Shown: piece after piece, positions 6,731 through 15,808 of the stretch
How positions within the stretch are numbered: position 1 is the stretch's first letter
Layout: every line of letters starts with the position of its first letter
NCBI GenBank assembly: GCA_017432685.1
Contig: JAFRIR010000114.1
Coordinates: 1 to 60,195, forward strand
Length of the DNA stretch: 60,195 bases
Direction: 5' to 3'
From: Flexilinea sp.
Lineage (GTDB): Bacteria; Chloroflexota; Anaerolineae; Anaerolineales; Anaerolineaceae
Notes under the pieces: model-generated
What the model was told of the DNA's origin: nothing
What the model saw: the letters and a program-made list of their open reading frames with translations, nothing else
The model's database searches: none
Program-made: the position numbers and the translations under genes

Positions 6731-8224
6731 TTGGAAGAATCAAAACCGAGCCTCGGACTGCTTTTCATCTCATTCAGCCTGCTGTTTTTTGCAGGTGTTT
6801 TGACGTTCCTTTCCTGGCAGCGTTACCGGGCCATCGACCGGGGCATTCCCGACGGATCGATGATTGGCGATATTCCCATCACAGGCCTTTCCGTCGATGA
6901 AGCAGTTGAACGGGTCCGGTCCGTGTACGGTCTTCCGGTTGACCTTGACTATCTCGGCAGCACCATCCGGCTGGAAATTCCCGACAACATCGATTATGAC
7001 GGACTTCGGGATGAATTGTCCGGTAAACTCGATGCAGTTTACAAAAACAACAGCTTTTTGAATTACCTGATGGGAAAATTCAGCCAGGATCCGATCAGGA
7101 TCCCGTTAACCTTCAATGAACTGCCGGATTCGGTTCAGACGTTTTTGGAAGACGTAATCATCCCGCGATATGACATCATGCCAATGTCCACCCAGCCGGA
7201 AGGCGGCGGATTCCGGGCAGGACATGACGGACGGACGCTCGATGTGGAGGCGTCCCTGCCCCTGATCGATGAAGCCCGGAAATCCGGCAGCATACGCACA
7301 CTTTCCCTTCCGGTCGTCATCGTCCCTCAGCCCGCGGCAAACATGAATAACCTTGCCCTCCTGCTTCGTCCGGTCATTGATACCTGGCAGGATAAAGGGC
7401 AGGTCACGGAGGTGTTCCTGAGCGACCCGGTGAGCGGACAGGTTTTTGACATCGCCCGCCGTGACAGGGAAGACCTGGTTCCCGAGATCGCATTCACTGC
7501 CGCCAGCACGATGAAGCTGCCGATCATGGTCTCCTCTTACATCCGCATGGATGAAGCTCCTTCATCTTTCACCATGAAGACACTCCGACTGATGATCACA
7601 GAGTCAAAGAATGACCAGACCGACTGGATGATGGAAAACATCATTGGCGGTCCGCTGGCCCCTTATGCCGTGACAGAAGACCTGGAAAAACTCGGCCTGA
7701 CAAATTCATTCCTTGCAGGTTACTTTTATCTGGGCGCTCCGCTGCTGGACCTGATCCATACCGCAGCCAATTCCCGTACCGATATCAACCTCAATCCAGA
7801 TGTCTACAACCAGACCACAGCCAAAGACATGGGCGTTCTGATGGACGCGCTTTACCGTTGTTCTGAAGACGGGACGGGACTGCTCACGGAAACTTTTCCC
7901 GGTCAGATCACGTTTGATGAATGCGTGGAAATGATGGGACTGCTCAAGGACAACCTGCTGCCCTATCTGATCAGCGCCGGGGTTCCTGACAGCGTTCCGG
8001 TAGCCCACAAGCATGGCTGGATCGAGGAAAACGACGGACTGCTTCACACCATGGGGAACATTGCCACCGTTTATTCCCCGGGCGGAGACTACATCCTCAG
8101 CATCTACACCTGGCACCCGGAAAACCTGATCTTTGATGAAGGAAACACATTGTTTTCACAAATTTCCGCAGCGGTTTATAATTATTTCAATCCGGCTCCC
8201 GCCGTCGGTTATTCTGACAATTAA
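6731..8224 (+). CDS. Membrane-anchored beta-lactamase-fold serine hydrolase
   Basis: A 497-residue protein from TTG 6731, chosen because AAAAAGGA precedes it; an in-frame ATG at 6677 would overlap the chromate transporter gene. A single N-terminal membrane segment (about residues 8-32) is followed by an extracytoplasmic region (about 45-210) resembling substrate-presenting lead domains, with a PDGSMIGDIPITGLSVDEAVERV element as in YoaR-like proteins. The rest (about 215-490) is a class-A beta-lactamase-like fold: the nucleophile motif is STMK (AASTMKLPI), and the usual KTG box appears as KHG (VAHKHGW). The pattern fits penicillin-interacting or peptidoglycan-acting enzymes rather than a resistance enzyme, but activity cannot be decided from sequence. 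It probably forms an operon with the chromate transporter halves. Confidence 0.75.
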   Translation: MEESKPSLGLLFISFSLLFFAGVLTFLSWQRYRAIDRGIPDGSMIGDIPITGLSVDEAVERVRSVYGLPVDLDYLGSTIRLEIPDNIDYDGLRDELSGKLDAVYKNNSFLNYLMGKFSQDPIRIPLTFNELPDSVQTFLEDVIIPRYDIMPMSTQPEGGGFRAGHDGRTLDVEASLPLIDEARKSGSIRTLSLPVVIVPQPAANMNNLALLLRPVIDTWQDKGQVTEVFLSDPVSGQVFDIARRDREDLVPEIAFTAASTMKLPIMVSSYIRMDEAPSSFTMKTLRLMITESKNDQTDWMMENIIGGPLAPYAVTEDLEKLGLTNSFLAGYFYLGAPLLDLIHTAANSRTDINLNPDVYNQTTAKDMGVLMDALYRCSEDGTGLLTETFPGQITFDECVEMMGLLKDNLLPYLISAGVPDSVPVAHKHGWIEENDGLLHTMGNIATVYSPGGDYILSIYTWHPENLIFDEGNTLFSQISAAVYNYFNPAPAVGYSDN

Positions 8225-8450
8225 AGGGCACCTCTAAAAACTTATGAGCGGGGGTATGGGGGCTGCATAGTAGAGCCTGCTCCGTAAGGTACGGGCTGAC
8301 ACCCGGTTTGTATGCGGAGCAGGAGCTTCGCCCCACGGAGATCATGGCGCGGGAAGGTTATTTTCCGAGAAAAAAGAGTTCAGAGTCCCGCGCCATAAAT
8401 AATAAACTGTGAATGAGGGTATAATTTCAAGACTTTTTAGAGATTCCCTT
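8224..8450 (+). repeat. R2 element, copy 1 (with nested hairpin)
   Basis: Left end AAGGGCACCTCTAAAAA (8224-8240) and right end CTTTTTAGAGATTCCCTT (8433-8450) are inverted repeats. Inside are the G-rich block GCGGGGGTATGGGGGCTGC, a nested hairpin with arms CCTGCTCCG/CGGAGCAGG (8276-8284, 8315-8323), and a large stem with arms TGGCGCGGGA/TCCCGCGCCA. The nested hairpin explains why this copy is about 90 bp longer than others. It ends 17 bases before the next gene's start; a TATAAT lies in its right part. Confidence 0.85.
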
Positions 8451-8467
8451 AAAGAAGGAGAAACAAG

Positions 8468-9298
8468 ATGAATGCTCTTTTTACCTATATTCTGGTCATA
8501 ACCGCCATTTTAACCCATCTGGTCGCACCGAACCTGTTTACATCAACAGAAGCAGTTTCTCCGACAACCGCTCCTCTGCAATCGATCATCGAAGCCGTCT
8601 CAACACCTGTCCCTCAGCAGAATTCAGGAAGCGATCCGGATCCAATCATTCCGACACCGACGATAGCCCAACCTGTATCAGGCCCGGCAGCAGCTGTCAC
8701 CGTACAGCCGGGAGCCACTCCGGCTGAGATTTTCGGCGAAGCCAAAGTTCTTGATAACTTTGAGCGCGGTTCATCCGGCTTCGGTCTCTCCGCCGGGCTG
8801 AACGAGGATGAAGACATCCGTATCATCGCGCTCAACAACAAACTCTCGCTGGAACCAAGGAAGTCCAACGGCTGGGTCAACTGGCGTCTGCGTCCTCCCG
8901 TGATCAATGAAGGCGCCGCTGAAATGGAATTTTCCATCATCACCTGTGCCCGCGGAGACCGCACCGGACTCGTGATGCGTGCGAAAGACTACAGCAGCGG
9001 AAACGGTTATTACTTCAGCCTTTCCTGCGAAGGAACACTCAGCATTCTGCGGGATTCCATGGTGTTGGGCACCGCAGATGCAAGGAATGCATTCAAGAAT
9101 AATTCCGGAGATATCAACGTTATAGGCGCCATTGTCCAGGGCAACACACTGACAGCCACACTGAACGGACAAAGCCTGCTCACGGTTCAGGATGATGCCT
9201 ACCCGGAAGGGTTCAGCGGGTTCTTCACCGCACCTCAGGGGGATAAGACGCTCACAATGGACGTTTTATCCTTCAAAGAATACTATCGCGGGGAATAA
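8468..9298 (+). CDS. Exported protein with a lectin-like beta-sandwich
   Basis: A 276-residue protein with an N-terminal signal or anchor (about residues 3-24), then a Pro/Thr/Ser-rich linker (25-85) typical of surface-tethered proteins. A C-terminal domain (about 95-272) starts LDNFERG and has alternating strands such as GLVMRAKDYSSGNGYYFSLS, as in concanavalin-like or DUF1080-type domains that bind glycans. I see no clear catalytic residues, so binding is more likely than hydrolysis. AAGGAG sits at a good distance from the ATG. An R2 element ends 17 bases upstream, so the 5' leader is repeat-derived or the promoter lies within the repeat. Confidence 0.65.
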   Translation: MNALFTYILVITAILTHLVAPNLFTSTEAVSPTTAPLQSIIEAVSTPVPQQNSGSDPDPIIPTPTIAQPVSGPAAAVTVQPGATPAEIFGEAKVLDNFERGSSGFGLSAGLNEDEDIRIIALNNKLSLEPRKSNGWVNWRLRPPVINEGAAEMEFSIITCARGDRTGLVMRAKDYSSGNGYYFSLSCEGTLSILRDSMVLGTADARNAFKNNSGDINVIGAIVQGNTLTATLNGQSLLTVQDDAYPEGFSGFFTAPQGDKTLTMDVLSFKEYYRGE

Positions 9299-9324
9299 AC
9301 GGCGCTTTTCTTTCTGACAGCAAG

Positions 9325-10623
9325 ATGGAAAACACAAGTACGCTGATCCGGAATTTGATCAAAGCCGCAATAGACGCTGTCAAGCCGGAACATTTTATCG
9401 CGGACAATATCCAGTTGAGCGGGAGTAAACTGACCATACAGGACAAAACCTGCGACCTCACCGCATATACCCATATTTATGTCATTTCTGTCGGGAAAGC
9501 CGCCTATGGCATGGCAGCGGCGCTGGACAAAATCATCGGACAGTTCGTCAGCCGTGGCATCGTCCTTACCAAACACCTGCCGCTGCGCTGTGATCTGACT
9601 GAAAAATATCAGCTGATGCAGGGCGGGCATCCCGTCCCCACAGAAGCCAGTCTGTCGGGGGCTGAGGCCATCCTTGAGCTGCTGGACAGAGCAGGGAAAG
9701 ATGACCTGGTGATTTTCCTGATCTCCGGTGGAGGATCGGCGCTGATGACAAAACCGATCGGAGGGCTCAATCTGGAGACCCTGCAGGCTTTTTCAAAAGA
9801 TATTCTCAGCTGCGGAGCCGACATCAAGGAATTCAACATTTTGCGGAAGCACCTGGATGAAGTCAAAGGCGGTAGACTTGCTCTTCATGCCGCTCCGGCA
9901 GCTCAGATCACAATCATTCTTTCCGATGTTGTCGGCAATCCTTTGGACACGATCGCCTCCGGGCCAACCGTCCCCGACAGCTCCACCTATCAGGATGCTC
10001 TGGATATTTATGATCGCTATGCGAATATCGTGAAATTTCCGGCAAATGTCCGTGAAGTGCTCGAAGCCGGGGTAAACCGGAAGCTTCCCGAAACGCTCAA
10101 GGATGCAAGTCTCGCCGGACAGGTATTCCTCCCGGCCTCAAACCGCACCGCCGCCTATGCCGCCGCTGCACAGGGCCGGAAAGACGGGCTGAATGCCAGC
10201 GTCCTGAACACCCATCTGACAGGAGAAGCCGCCGAAATCGGAGCACTGCTTCCGTCCTTTTTCTCCGAGCTTGAGCCACCGGGGCTGCTGGTTTTCGGAG
10301 GAGAGACGACCGTTCATCTCAAAGGGAACGGGCTGGGCGGGCGCAACCTGGAAACCGCACTGGCCTCAGTACGCCCGATGGCAAACTGGGAAGGCTGTAC
10401 CCTGGTAACCCTGGCCACGGATGGCGAAGACGGGCCGACGGACGCAGCCGGGGCGATCGTCACCTCAGAGACACTTTCCAAAGCAATTCAATGCGGCTGC
10501 GATCCGGACGAATTTTTGAGAAATAACGATTCTTATCACTTCTTTGAAAGGGTGGGAGGGCTGTTGCAGCCCGGCCCCACCGGCACCAATGTAAATGACC
10601 TGGTGTTCCTGATCCGACAATAA
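9325..10623 (+). CDS. Glycerate 2-kinase (DUF4147/MOFRL family)
   Basis: A 432-residue cytoplasmic kinase of the GckA family, which phosphorylates D-glycerate to 2-phosphoglycerate. The N-terminal DUF4147 domain (about 5-240) shows VISVGKAAYGMA, GGHPVPTEAS, LISGGGSALM and the IILSDVVGNPLDTIASGPT stretch. The C-terminal MOFRL domain (about 310-425) shows FGGETTVHLKGNGLGGRNLE and TDGEDGPTDAAGA. Length and motif order are typical. It would feed serine, glycine or glyoxylate carbon into lower glycolysis, fitting the SHMT-GcvT gene further down. An R1 copy and a strong terminator follow. Confidence 0.92.
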   Translation: MENTSTLIRNLIKAAIDAVKPEHFIADNIQLSGSKLTIQDKTCDLTAYTHIYVISVGKAAYGMAAALDKIIGQFVSRGIVLTKHLPLRCDLTEKYQLMQGGHPVPTEASLSGAEAILELLDRAGKDDLVIFLISGGGSALMTKPIGGLNLETLQAFSKDILSCGADIKEFNILRKHLDEVKGGRLALHAAPAAQITIILSDVVGNPLDTIASGPTVPDSSTYQDALDIYDRYANIVKFPANVREVLEAGVNRKLPETLKDASLAGQVFLPASNRTAAYAAAAQGRKDGLNASVLNTHLTGEAAEIGALLPSFFSELEPPGLLVFGGETTVHLKGNGLGGRNLETALASVRPMANWEGCTLVTLATDGEDGPTDAAGAIVTSETLSKAIQCGCDPDEFLRNNDSYHFFERVGGLLQPGPTGTNVNDLVFLIRQ

Positions 10624-10633
10624 AAACTTCATC

Positions 10634-10737
10634 GTAACTGTTCAGAACGAAGCACACGGAGACTGCTCTGCTGATGTTGCGAAGCCAACACAGCAGGGCT
10701 GTATCTCGTGATGCGTTACCCGGTTCTGAACAGTTAC
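10634..10737 (-). repeat. R1 element, copy D (perfect terminal inverted repeats)
   Basis: This 104-bp copy has perfect 15-bp terminal inverted repeats, GTAACTGTTCAGAAC at 10634-10648 and its complement at 10723-10737. It is the best reference copy. The interior contains a hairpin around CTGCTGATGTTGCGAAGCC and the block GGGCTGTATCTCGTGATGCG. It is in the opposite orientation to copies A-C and lies in the 3' region of the glycerate kinase gene. Confidence 0.92.
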
Positions 10738-10754
10738 ACTTTACCAGCTTAAAC

Positions 10755-10781
10755 AAAAAAGACGCGCTGAGCGTCTTTTTT
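10755..10781. terminator. Bidirectional rho-independent terminator
   Basis: AAAAAAGACGC and GCGTCTTTTTT form a stem around a short loop, with A- and T-runs on both sides. It can end transcripts of the glycerate kinase (plus) and of the response regulator (minus), which converge here. Confidence 0.9.
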
Positions 10782-10828
10782 GTTGGAACTTTCACTACCC
10801 GTAAAACCGCACGGGTACGAAAACCCTG

Positions 10829-11482
10829 TCACAGATATTCTTTCAGGTTATGTTCAACCGCATAAGCGGCAGCTTCCGCACGATTAGACGCGCCCAGCTT
10901 GGAGAGAATGCTGCTGACGTAATTGCGGACAGTTCCCTCCCCGAGGAATAATGACTTCGCAATTTCCCGGTTGGTTTTCCCTTCCGAAACCAGGATCAGT
11001 ACGTGCTTTTCCTGCTGACTGAGAATGGCAAACGCGGAGGCTTCCTCCTCCTTCACAGCCCGGCGAACTTCCTGGAACACACGCTGTGTTACCAGCGGAT
11101 CAAGCAAGGCATCTCCACGGCGGACAGACTCCAGCGATCGGATCAGGTCATCGCTGTTGATCTGTTTCAGAAGATACCCGGAAGCGCCGGCACGGATCGC
11201 GGAAAACAGCATTTCATCTTCTGCATAAGATGTCAGCATCACAACACGCACTTCAGGATATAATTGAGTTATCTCCTCGCACGCTTCGATACCGGAAGCG
11301 CCCGGGAGACGGATGTCCATCAACACGATATCCGGTCGGAATTGCCCCGCAATCTCGACAGCTTCTTTGGCATTGTTGGCTTCGCCAACGACTTCAAAAT
11401 GGTCGCTCTGCTCCAACAAAACTTTCAAACCCAGCCGAACGACTTCGTGGTCATCAACTAAAACGATACGCATTTTGGACAT
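10829..11482 (-). CDS. NarL/FixJ-family response regulator (orphan)
   Basis: A 217-residue two-component response regulator. The receiver domain (about 3-120) has the acidic pair (VDDHE), the phosphorylated aspartate in [11 protein letters not shown], and the conserved Thr (MLTSYAED) and Lys (LLKQI). A LuxR-type helix-turn-helix (about 150-215) reads [30 protein letters not shown] chose ATG 11482 because AAGGAG precedes it by nine bases; a TTG at 11503 would place the Shine-Dalgarno inside the gene. No histidine kinase lies next to it, so its partner must be elsewhere. It is transcribed away from the flavoprotein gene at 11632. Confidence 0.92.
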   Translation of the reverse strand: MSKMRIVLVDDHEVVRLGLKVLLEQSDHFEVVGEANNAKEAVEIAGQFRPDIVLMDIRLPGASGIEACEEITQLYPEVRVVMLTSYAEDEMLFSAIRAGASGYLLKQINSDDLIRSLESVRRGDALLDPLVTQRVFQEVRRAVKEEEASAFAILSQQEKHVLILVSEGKTNREIAKSLFLGEGTVRNYVSSILSKLGASNRAEAAAYAVEHNLKEYL

Positions 11483-11631
11483 TTGCACACGCTCCTTTTT
11501 CAAAGGGGTCAGAGATTTATCATAGACAAAAACAATTTTGTTTCATATGACATGTAATCTTTTTTTGCGTCAATTAAGATGTTTGTAACTGACAATAGTA
11601 ATTTTAACCAAAACAGGGAAATTTTGCAAGT

Positions 11632-12855
11632 ATGAATTTTGGAATAATCGGAGCCGGACCGGCAGGAATTTTTTCTGCCCTGATGATCAAAGAACAGAAC
11701 CCCGAACATTCTGTCAGCATTTTCGATGGAAACCAGAAAATCGGCAGAAAACTGTTTGCCACCGGGAATGGCAGGTGTAACATCACCAACATGAATGCAG
11801 GACCTGAAAGCTATTACAGCGTCAGGCCGGCAGACATCAGCCCGGTTTTTGAGCAGATTGGGCCGGAAGCGATTCGAAAAAAACTGGAAACACTGGGAAT
11901 CCCGACAGTGCAGACGGAAGACGGCTGGGTATATCCGCAATCCTGGTCTGCGGCAAATGTTGTCCAAATCCTGAGCGATGCGCTGCAATATGCCGGCGTC
12001 GAGACCCACAGCGGGGCAAAAGTGACCGGTATCACCTTGAGCGGATCAAAATTTGTGCTGACCATTGACAGTCAGGGAAAGACAAAACCCTTTGACAAAT
12101 TGATCCTCACCACCGGCAGCCGTGCGTTTCCGCAGCTTGGGGCAAACACGAGCATCCTGAGCGAGCTTTTCCAATTCGGTCACCGCGACCTGCCATTCAT
12201 TCCGGCACTGGCGCCGGTCAGCGCTAAAGGAGACATATTCAAAGCGCTGCAGGGCACACGCCTTGATGCTGAAGTCACCGCGCTTCGCGGAAAGGAAGAA
12301 TTGGGGAGCAGTTTCGGCAACATCATCTTCACCGACTACGGACTGAACGGTCCGGGTATCATGAATGTCAGCCATTACATCAGTGACAAAGACGCGAAAG
12401 ATTACATGCTTCGTTTGAACTTTGTACCCGGAGACCTGAAACGGCAGCTGGACACTTTCTTCTATCAACACATCAACAAAGACTACCCCTACCGCAGCGT
12501 TTATCTTTCCGTCCTGCCCGGGAAACTGATCGAATATTTTTTCAAAATCTGGAAACTGGACTGGGAAACCACCTGCAAACGGATCGACTCCCGCACTTTC
12601 CGGGTTCATCTGAAACGCCTTGAAAACGGACTGATCCCGATCGAAGGGAATCGGGGCTTCAACTTCGGGCAGGCTGCAGCCGGCGGGATCCCGCTTTCAG
12701 AAGTCGATCTGCGCACGATGGAGTCACGCAAACAGAAAGGGCTTTATTTTGCCGGTGAGGTTTTGGATGTAGTCGGTCCCTGCGGTGGTTACAACCTGAC
12801 CTGGGCCATCGCAACCGGGCTCATCGCGGGGAGAAATGCGGGGAAAGAGAAATAA
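11632..12855 (+). CDS. HI0933/YhiN-family FAD-dependent oxidoreductase
   Basis: A 407-residue flavoprotein. The N-terminal dinucleotide fold is seen as FGIIGAGPAGIFSALM, followed by GRKLFATGNGRCNITN, a hallmark of the HI0933 (YhiN/BaiN-like) family, then TTGSRAFPQLG and a C-terminal GLYFAGEVLDVVGPCGGYNLTWAIATG that closes the FAD site. Family members bind FAD and NAD(P)H; some act on bile acids or reduce small substrates, but the true role of most is unknown. It is cytoplasmic with a typical length. It is divergent from the response regulator. The ATG has weak Shine-Dalgarno (AGGGA further upstream). Confidence 0.88.
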   Translation: MNFGIIGAGPAGIFSALMIKEQNPEHSVSIFDGNQKIGRKLFATGNGRCNITNMNAGPESYYSVRPADISPVFEQIGPEAIRKKLETLGIPTVQTEDGWVYPQSWSAANVVQILSDALQYAGVETHSGAKVTGITLSGSKFVLTIDSQGKTKPFDKLILTTGSRAFPQLGANTSILSELFQFGHRDLPFIPALAPVSAKGDIFKALQGTRLDAEVTALRGKEELGSSFGNIIFTDYGLNGPGIMNVSHYISDKDAKDYMLRLNFVPGDLKRQLDTFFYQHINKDYPYRSVYLSVLPGKLIEYFFKIWKLDWETTCKRIDSRTFRVHLKRLENGLIPIEGNRGFNFGQAAAGGIPLSEVDLRTMESRKQKGLYFAGEVLDVVGPCGGYNLTWAIATGLIAGRNAGKEK

Positions 12856-12942
12856 GAAATAAGAAATAAGAAATGAAAAATGAGAAATGAGAATTAAGAA
12901 TTAAGAATTAAGAGTTAAGAGTTAAGAGTTTAGGGTTATGCT
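12847..12942. repeat. Heptanucleotide array (AAGAAAT / AAGAATT type)
   Basis: Starting at the stop codon of the flavoprotein gene, about 13 seven-base units follow one another, drifting from AAGAAAT through GAGAATT to AGAGTTA and AGGGTTA. The period is strictly seven although the units change. No gene is present. Confidence 0.85.
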
Positions 12943-12958
12943 GGAAGGGAAGTGATAA

Positions 12959-13002
12959 TATCTAACATCTAACGTCTAATGTCTAACGTCTAATGTCTAA
13001 AT
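12959..13002. repeat. Heptanucleotide array (TCTAACG / TCTAATG type)
   Basis: Six consecutive seven-base units alternate TCTAACG and TCTAATG. A close relative of this array occurs at 51808-51880, about 39 kb away. Confidence 0.9.
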
Positions 13003-13041
13003 AACAAAAAATCTTCGGCATGCATTGCCGAAGATTTTTTG
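13003..13041. terminator. Bidirectional rho-independent terminator
   Basis: AAAAAATCTTCGGCA pairs with TGCCGAAGATTTTTT around a 5-base loop, with A- and T-runs outside. It separates the flavoprotein gene from the converging DUF134 gene. Confidence 0.9.
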
Positions 13042-13098
13042 TTTTTGAAATTCAGCTTCTCACGAAACAACGGAAGCGGAATCATTCTAAATCAAAAT

Positions 13099-13389
13099 TC
13101 AGTTCACTCCTTCATCCTGATCACTCAATCGGTACTTACCGCCGCTTATTTCCAAAGGACGCCCAAGCACGATCGATTCTGCGATTTTTTTTCTCGCATG
13201 TTCATAAATCAATGCGACGGTCGTTCTCGCGACCTCCATCTGTTCACCGCATTCCGCCTGTGAAAGACCGCAATGATCAATCAATCGGATACATTCGAAT
13301 TCATCCAAACCCAAACGTATTGCGGGACCCTCTTCCCTGTATGCTTCCGGAAGAGCATTAATCCTTCTTACTTTTACCGGTCGAGCCAT
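13099..13389 (-). CDS. DUF134 family DNA-binding protein
   Basis: A 96-residue protein of the DUF134 family, small predicted transcription regulators with a sigma-like helix-turn-helix. It begins with the family signature MARPVKVRRI, has the LGLDEFECIRLIDHCGLSQAECGEQM segment, and a recognition-helix region (VARTTVALIYEHARKKIAESI). No cysteine cluster is seen. The ATG has GGAGGATT immediately upstream. The 224 AT-rich bases before it (13390-13613) hold no gene and probably its promoter; I could not fix a convincing -35/-10 pair there. Confidence 0.88.
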   Translation of the reverse strand: MARPVKVRRINALPEAYREEGPAIRLGLDEFECIRLIDHCGLSQAECGEQMEVARTTVALIYEHARKKIAESIVLGRPLEISGGKYRLSDQDEGVN

Positions 13390-13613
13390 AATCCTCCATA
13401 CTTCTTGACCTGCTCCTGATTTCAGGCTCTACTTTCAATATTGCATCAAATTCGGAAAATCCAATTGACTTCAATATTTTATCTTACTATTTTAATTGAA
13501 ATTATTAAGCATTTATCTGTTTTTCCTATGTATCATTACATTTTTGCATAATTTTTATAATGATTCGTTGATTTTTCACCTGTTATCGGCTTATTCTACC
13601 TTTATTTTCAGGA

Positions 13614-15452
13614 TTATCTGTTCTTTGCGGAATAAAATACCCAGGCGGCAGCGACCGGCAGGGTAATCAAAAGCGGAAGCATATAGCGAAAGAAACCATT
13701 GATCGCAGAATTTTGAAGCATGACAAACGTGAACAATCCCGGCAGCAAAGGGATGATCACGCCTTTTATTTTCCTGCGCAGCAGGCTTGACAGACAGAAG
13801 ATCATCAGCCATGCATTAAACCCCAATGAATAAAACAGGGACGTAAAAGGAAGTCCGGGCAGTCCCTCTGTCAGGTTAATAAGCGCTGACCTGATCACTG
13901 CAAAATGCGGAGAATAATGGATATCAAACAAACCTTTATTCACATAATCAGCCTGCTCTATGCCAAACCATCCGTAAATATCACGGTAGGGAGGCAGGAA
14001 GGGATCATAATATTTTGTGTTAGAGCATAAAAATGTATTCAAATAAACCAAAGGATGTTTGATGCCCAATCGTGCCCAAAGCTTCATATACCGCATCACA
14101 GCATCCCGGGGAGCCCAGGGATCAAAAAGCCCTTTCAAATAATCCGCGTTATCAAAACTGCCCTCGAACATTTCCGGGATCTGCTCATATACGAAAACCT
14201 CGTGTAACACCGCTGATTCTTCTTCTGTCAGGCTGTCTTCCATGCTGACAACAACTGCCGAAGTCTGCCGAAATGGCATCGTGAGCGCCTCTCTGGCAGG
14301 AGAATCATCAATGTGAAGCGCCGGCCGAACAACATGATTGAAGACACTGATCACACACAAAGGCACAAGCAAAACCGGAAGAAGTTTTTTCCATTGCCTG
14401 CGCGGGCCGGTTAACGTAAACAATGTTAAAAAAATAATACTTCCGACATATTGGCCTTCATGACGTACCAGCATCATCAGACACAGAGCCACCGTCATCA
14501 CAATGAGATTCCCCGCACGGGAAAAGAAGCCATCCGCATCAAGGATGATATAGATCAGCTGGATCACAAATAACAATATCATCGCCATGTAATAGCTGTC
14601 TTTCAGCAGAGAGAAAGCATAATTCGGCCAAATCGGGATCAGAGCAAAATTGAAAAGAGTAAGTTTTCGCAGCAAGACAGGACTTTGCATCTTTTTGAAT
14701 AACGGGAAACAGGCAGCCATCACAGCCGCATTCGTCAACAGCTGGGGACCGGTGAACAGGAACAAGCCCAGGTTATCAGAGCCCAGTGCCCGTCCCAGCC
14801 GCATGGCCCAGCCCATCATCATGCTTGAAAAAGCAGGGTGATTATCTGTAAAATTACCCGAGCCAAAGTAATTATTGAGCTGTTTCAAGCCGTCCGAAGG
14901 TACAAAACCGGGGTAAAAAGCAATCACGTAAGGCAGCCAGCATATCAGGATGATCAGGAGCGGAACGAAAAAACTGTGTTTTTCAAAAACAATGGTCCGG
15001 AATCTCCCGTTGGCCGGTTTCGGGTTATACTCATCAAGTACCACGAAACCGCTGCGGACCATAACGTAAAAGAAAGGAATCCAGCCGCTGATTTTCACCC
15101 CTGTGATCACACACTGCGGCACAGTTTGGTATAAGACAGAAAGATCTTTGTAAAGGTGACCAAATGATCCGAACAGCAGACAGAAAGTAAAATAGAGGGA
15201 AGTGAAGAACGCAGCGAGAGAAAACTGTTTTGAACGGATCCGGCTCAGCAAAGTCCGATAAAGAAGCCAAAACAGGACAAACAGCAGCATGACCTGCGGA
15301 TAAGCACGCCTGCCTAAAACCGAGAGAAAAGCCGTCAATTCCTCGAGCAAAGAATGTTCCGGCATCCGTTTGCCGATCTCTGCCGGGTCCAATAGTTCAT
15401 TCGGCAGAGAGAACGCCAGTGAAGTCAGGAAAGCCAAAAAAATCGACAGCAT
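13614..15452 (-). CDS. Polytopic membrane protein, DUF6020-like (GT-C fold?)
   Basis: A 612-residue integral membrane protein with roughly 12-14 hydrophobic segments over its whole length, and one large extracytoplasmic loop (about residues 380-510). The pattern FYPGFVPSDGLKQLNNY...DNHPAFSSMMMGW resembles the first-loop signature of DUF6020/GT-C membrane glycosyltransferases that use polyprenyl-linked sugars; that assignment is an inference. I chose ATG 15452 because CTAAAGAGG precedes it; the longer frame to 15476 would only add residues read from the terminal repeat of the R2 element next to it. The promoter must therefore be inside or beyond that repeat. Confidence 0.72.
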   Translation of the reverse strand: MLSIFLAFLTSLAFSLPNELLDPAEIGKRMPEHSLLEELTAFLSVLGRRAYPQVMLLFVLFWLLYRTLLSRIRSKQFSLAAFFTSLYFTFCLLFGSFGHLYKDLSVLYQTVPQCVITGVKISGWIPFFYVMVRSGFVVLDEYNPKPANGRFRTIVFEKHSFFVPLLIILICWLPYVIAFYPGFVPSDGLKQLNNYFGSGNFTDNHPAFSSMMMGWAMRLGRALGSDNLGLFLFTGPQLLTNAAVMAACFPLFKKMQSPVLLRKLTLFNFALIPIWPNYAFSLLKDSYYMAMILLFVIQLIYIILDADGFFSRAGNLIVMTVALCLMMLVRHEGQYVGSIIFLTLFTLTGPRRQWKKLLPVLLVPLCVISVFNHVVRPALHIDDSPAREALTMPFRQTSAVVVSMEDSLTEEESAVLHEVFVYEQIPEMFEGSFDNADYLKGLFDPWAPRDAVMRYMKLWARLGIKHPLVYLNTFLCSNTKYYDPFLPPYRDIYGWFGIEQADYVNKGLFDIHYSPHFAVIRSALINLTEGLPGLPFTSLFYSLGFNAWLMIFCLSSLLRRKIKGVIIPLLPGLFTFVMLQNSAINGFFRYMLPLLITLPVAAAWVFYSAKNR

Positions 15453-15463
15453 AACAACCTCTT

Positions 15464-15598
15464 TAGGGAACTTCAAAATCTTCCGGGCGGGGGTATGGGG
15501 GCTGCATAGCCCCCGGAAACCTCCCGAGTAAATTCAGAGAATAAAATCTCTGAATTTGCTCGGGACAGAGAAAAATTAATGTACTAAGAAATACCCTA
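15464..15598 (+). repeat. R2 element, copy 2
   Basis: Left end TAGGGAACTTCAAAATC and right end ACTAAGAAATACCCTA are degraded inverted repeats, flanked by TA on both sides. Inside are GGGCGGGGGTATGGGGGC with its complement AGCCCCCGG, and a long stem with arms CCGAGTAAATTCAGAGA / TCTCTGAATTTGCTCGG. It lies 12 bases upstream of the DUF6020-like gene start. Confidence 0.85.
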
Positions 15599-15680
15599 TA
15601 ATAATCATAACAGAGGATAAAGAAAAACGACAAAAAATCACGGCACAAATCAATACAAATAAACATAAATGAGATAAAAT

Positions 15681-15780
15681 GTAAAAGTACAGAGCACACG
15701 GAGACTGCTCTGCTGATGGTGCGAAGCCATCACAGCAGGGCTGTATCCCGTGCTGCGTCACCGGGTTCCGGGCAAATAAT
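15681..15780 (-). repeat. R1 element, copy E
   Basis: Interior matches copy D closely (GCACACGGAGACTGCTCTG, GCGAAGCC, CAGCAGGGCTGTATC) but both ends are degraded (GTAAAAGTACAGAG on the left, GGGTTCCGGGCAAATAA on the right). It ends about 28 bases before the ACT-domain gene. Confidence 0.8.
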
Positions 15781-15808
15781 TTAATTACAATTGTGTAAGG
15801 ATTAAACC

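Noticed and set aside
12847..13002. Possible CRISPR array or direct repeats with spacers
   Set aside because: Units are seven bases, contiguous and without unique spacers; no cas genes are in the window.
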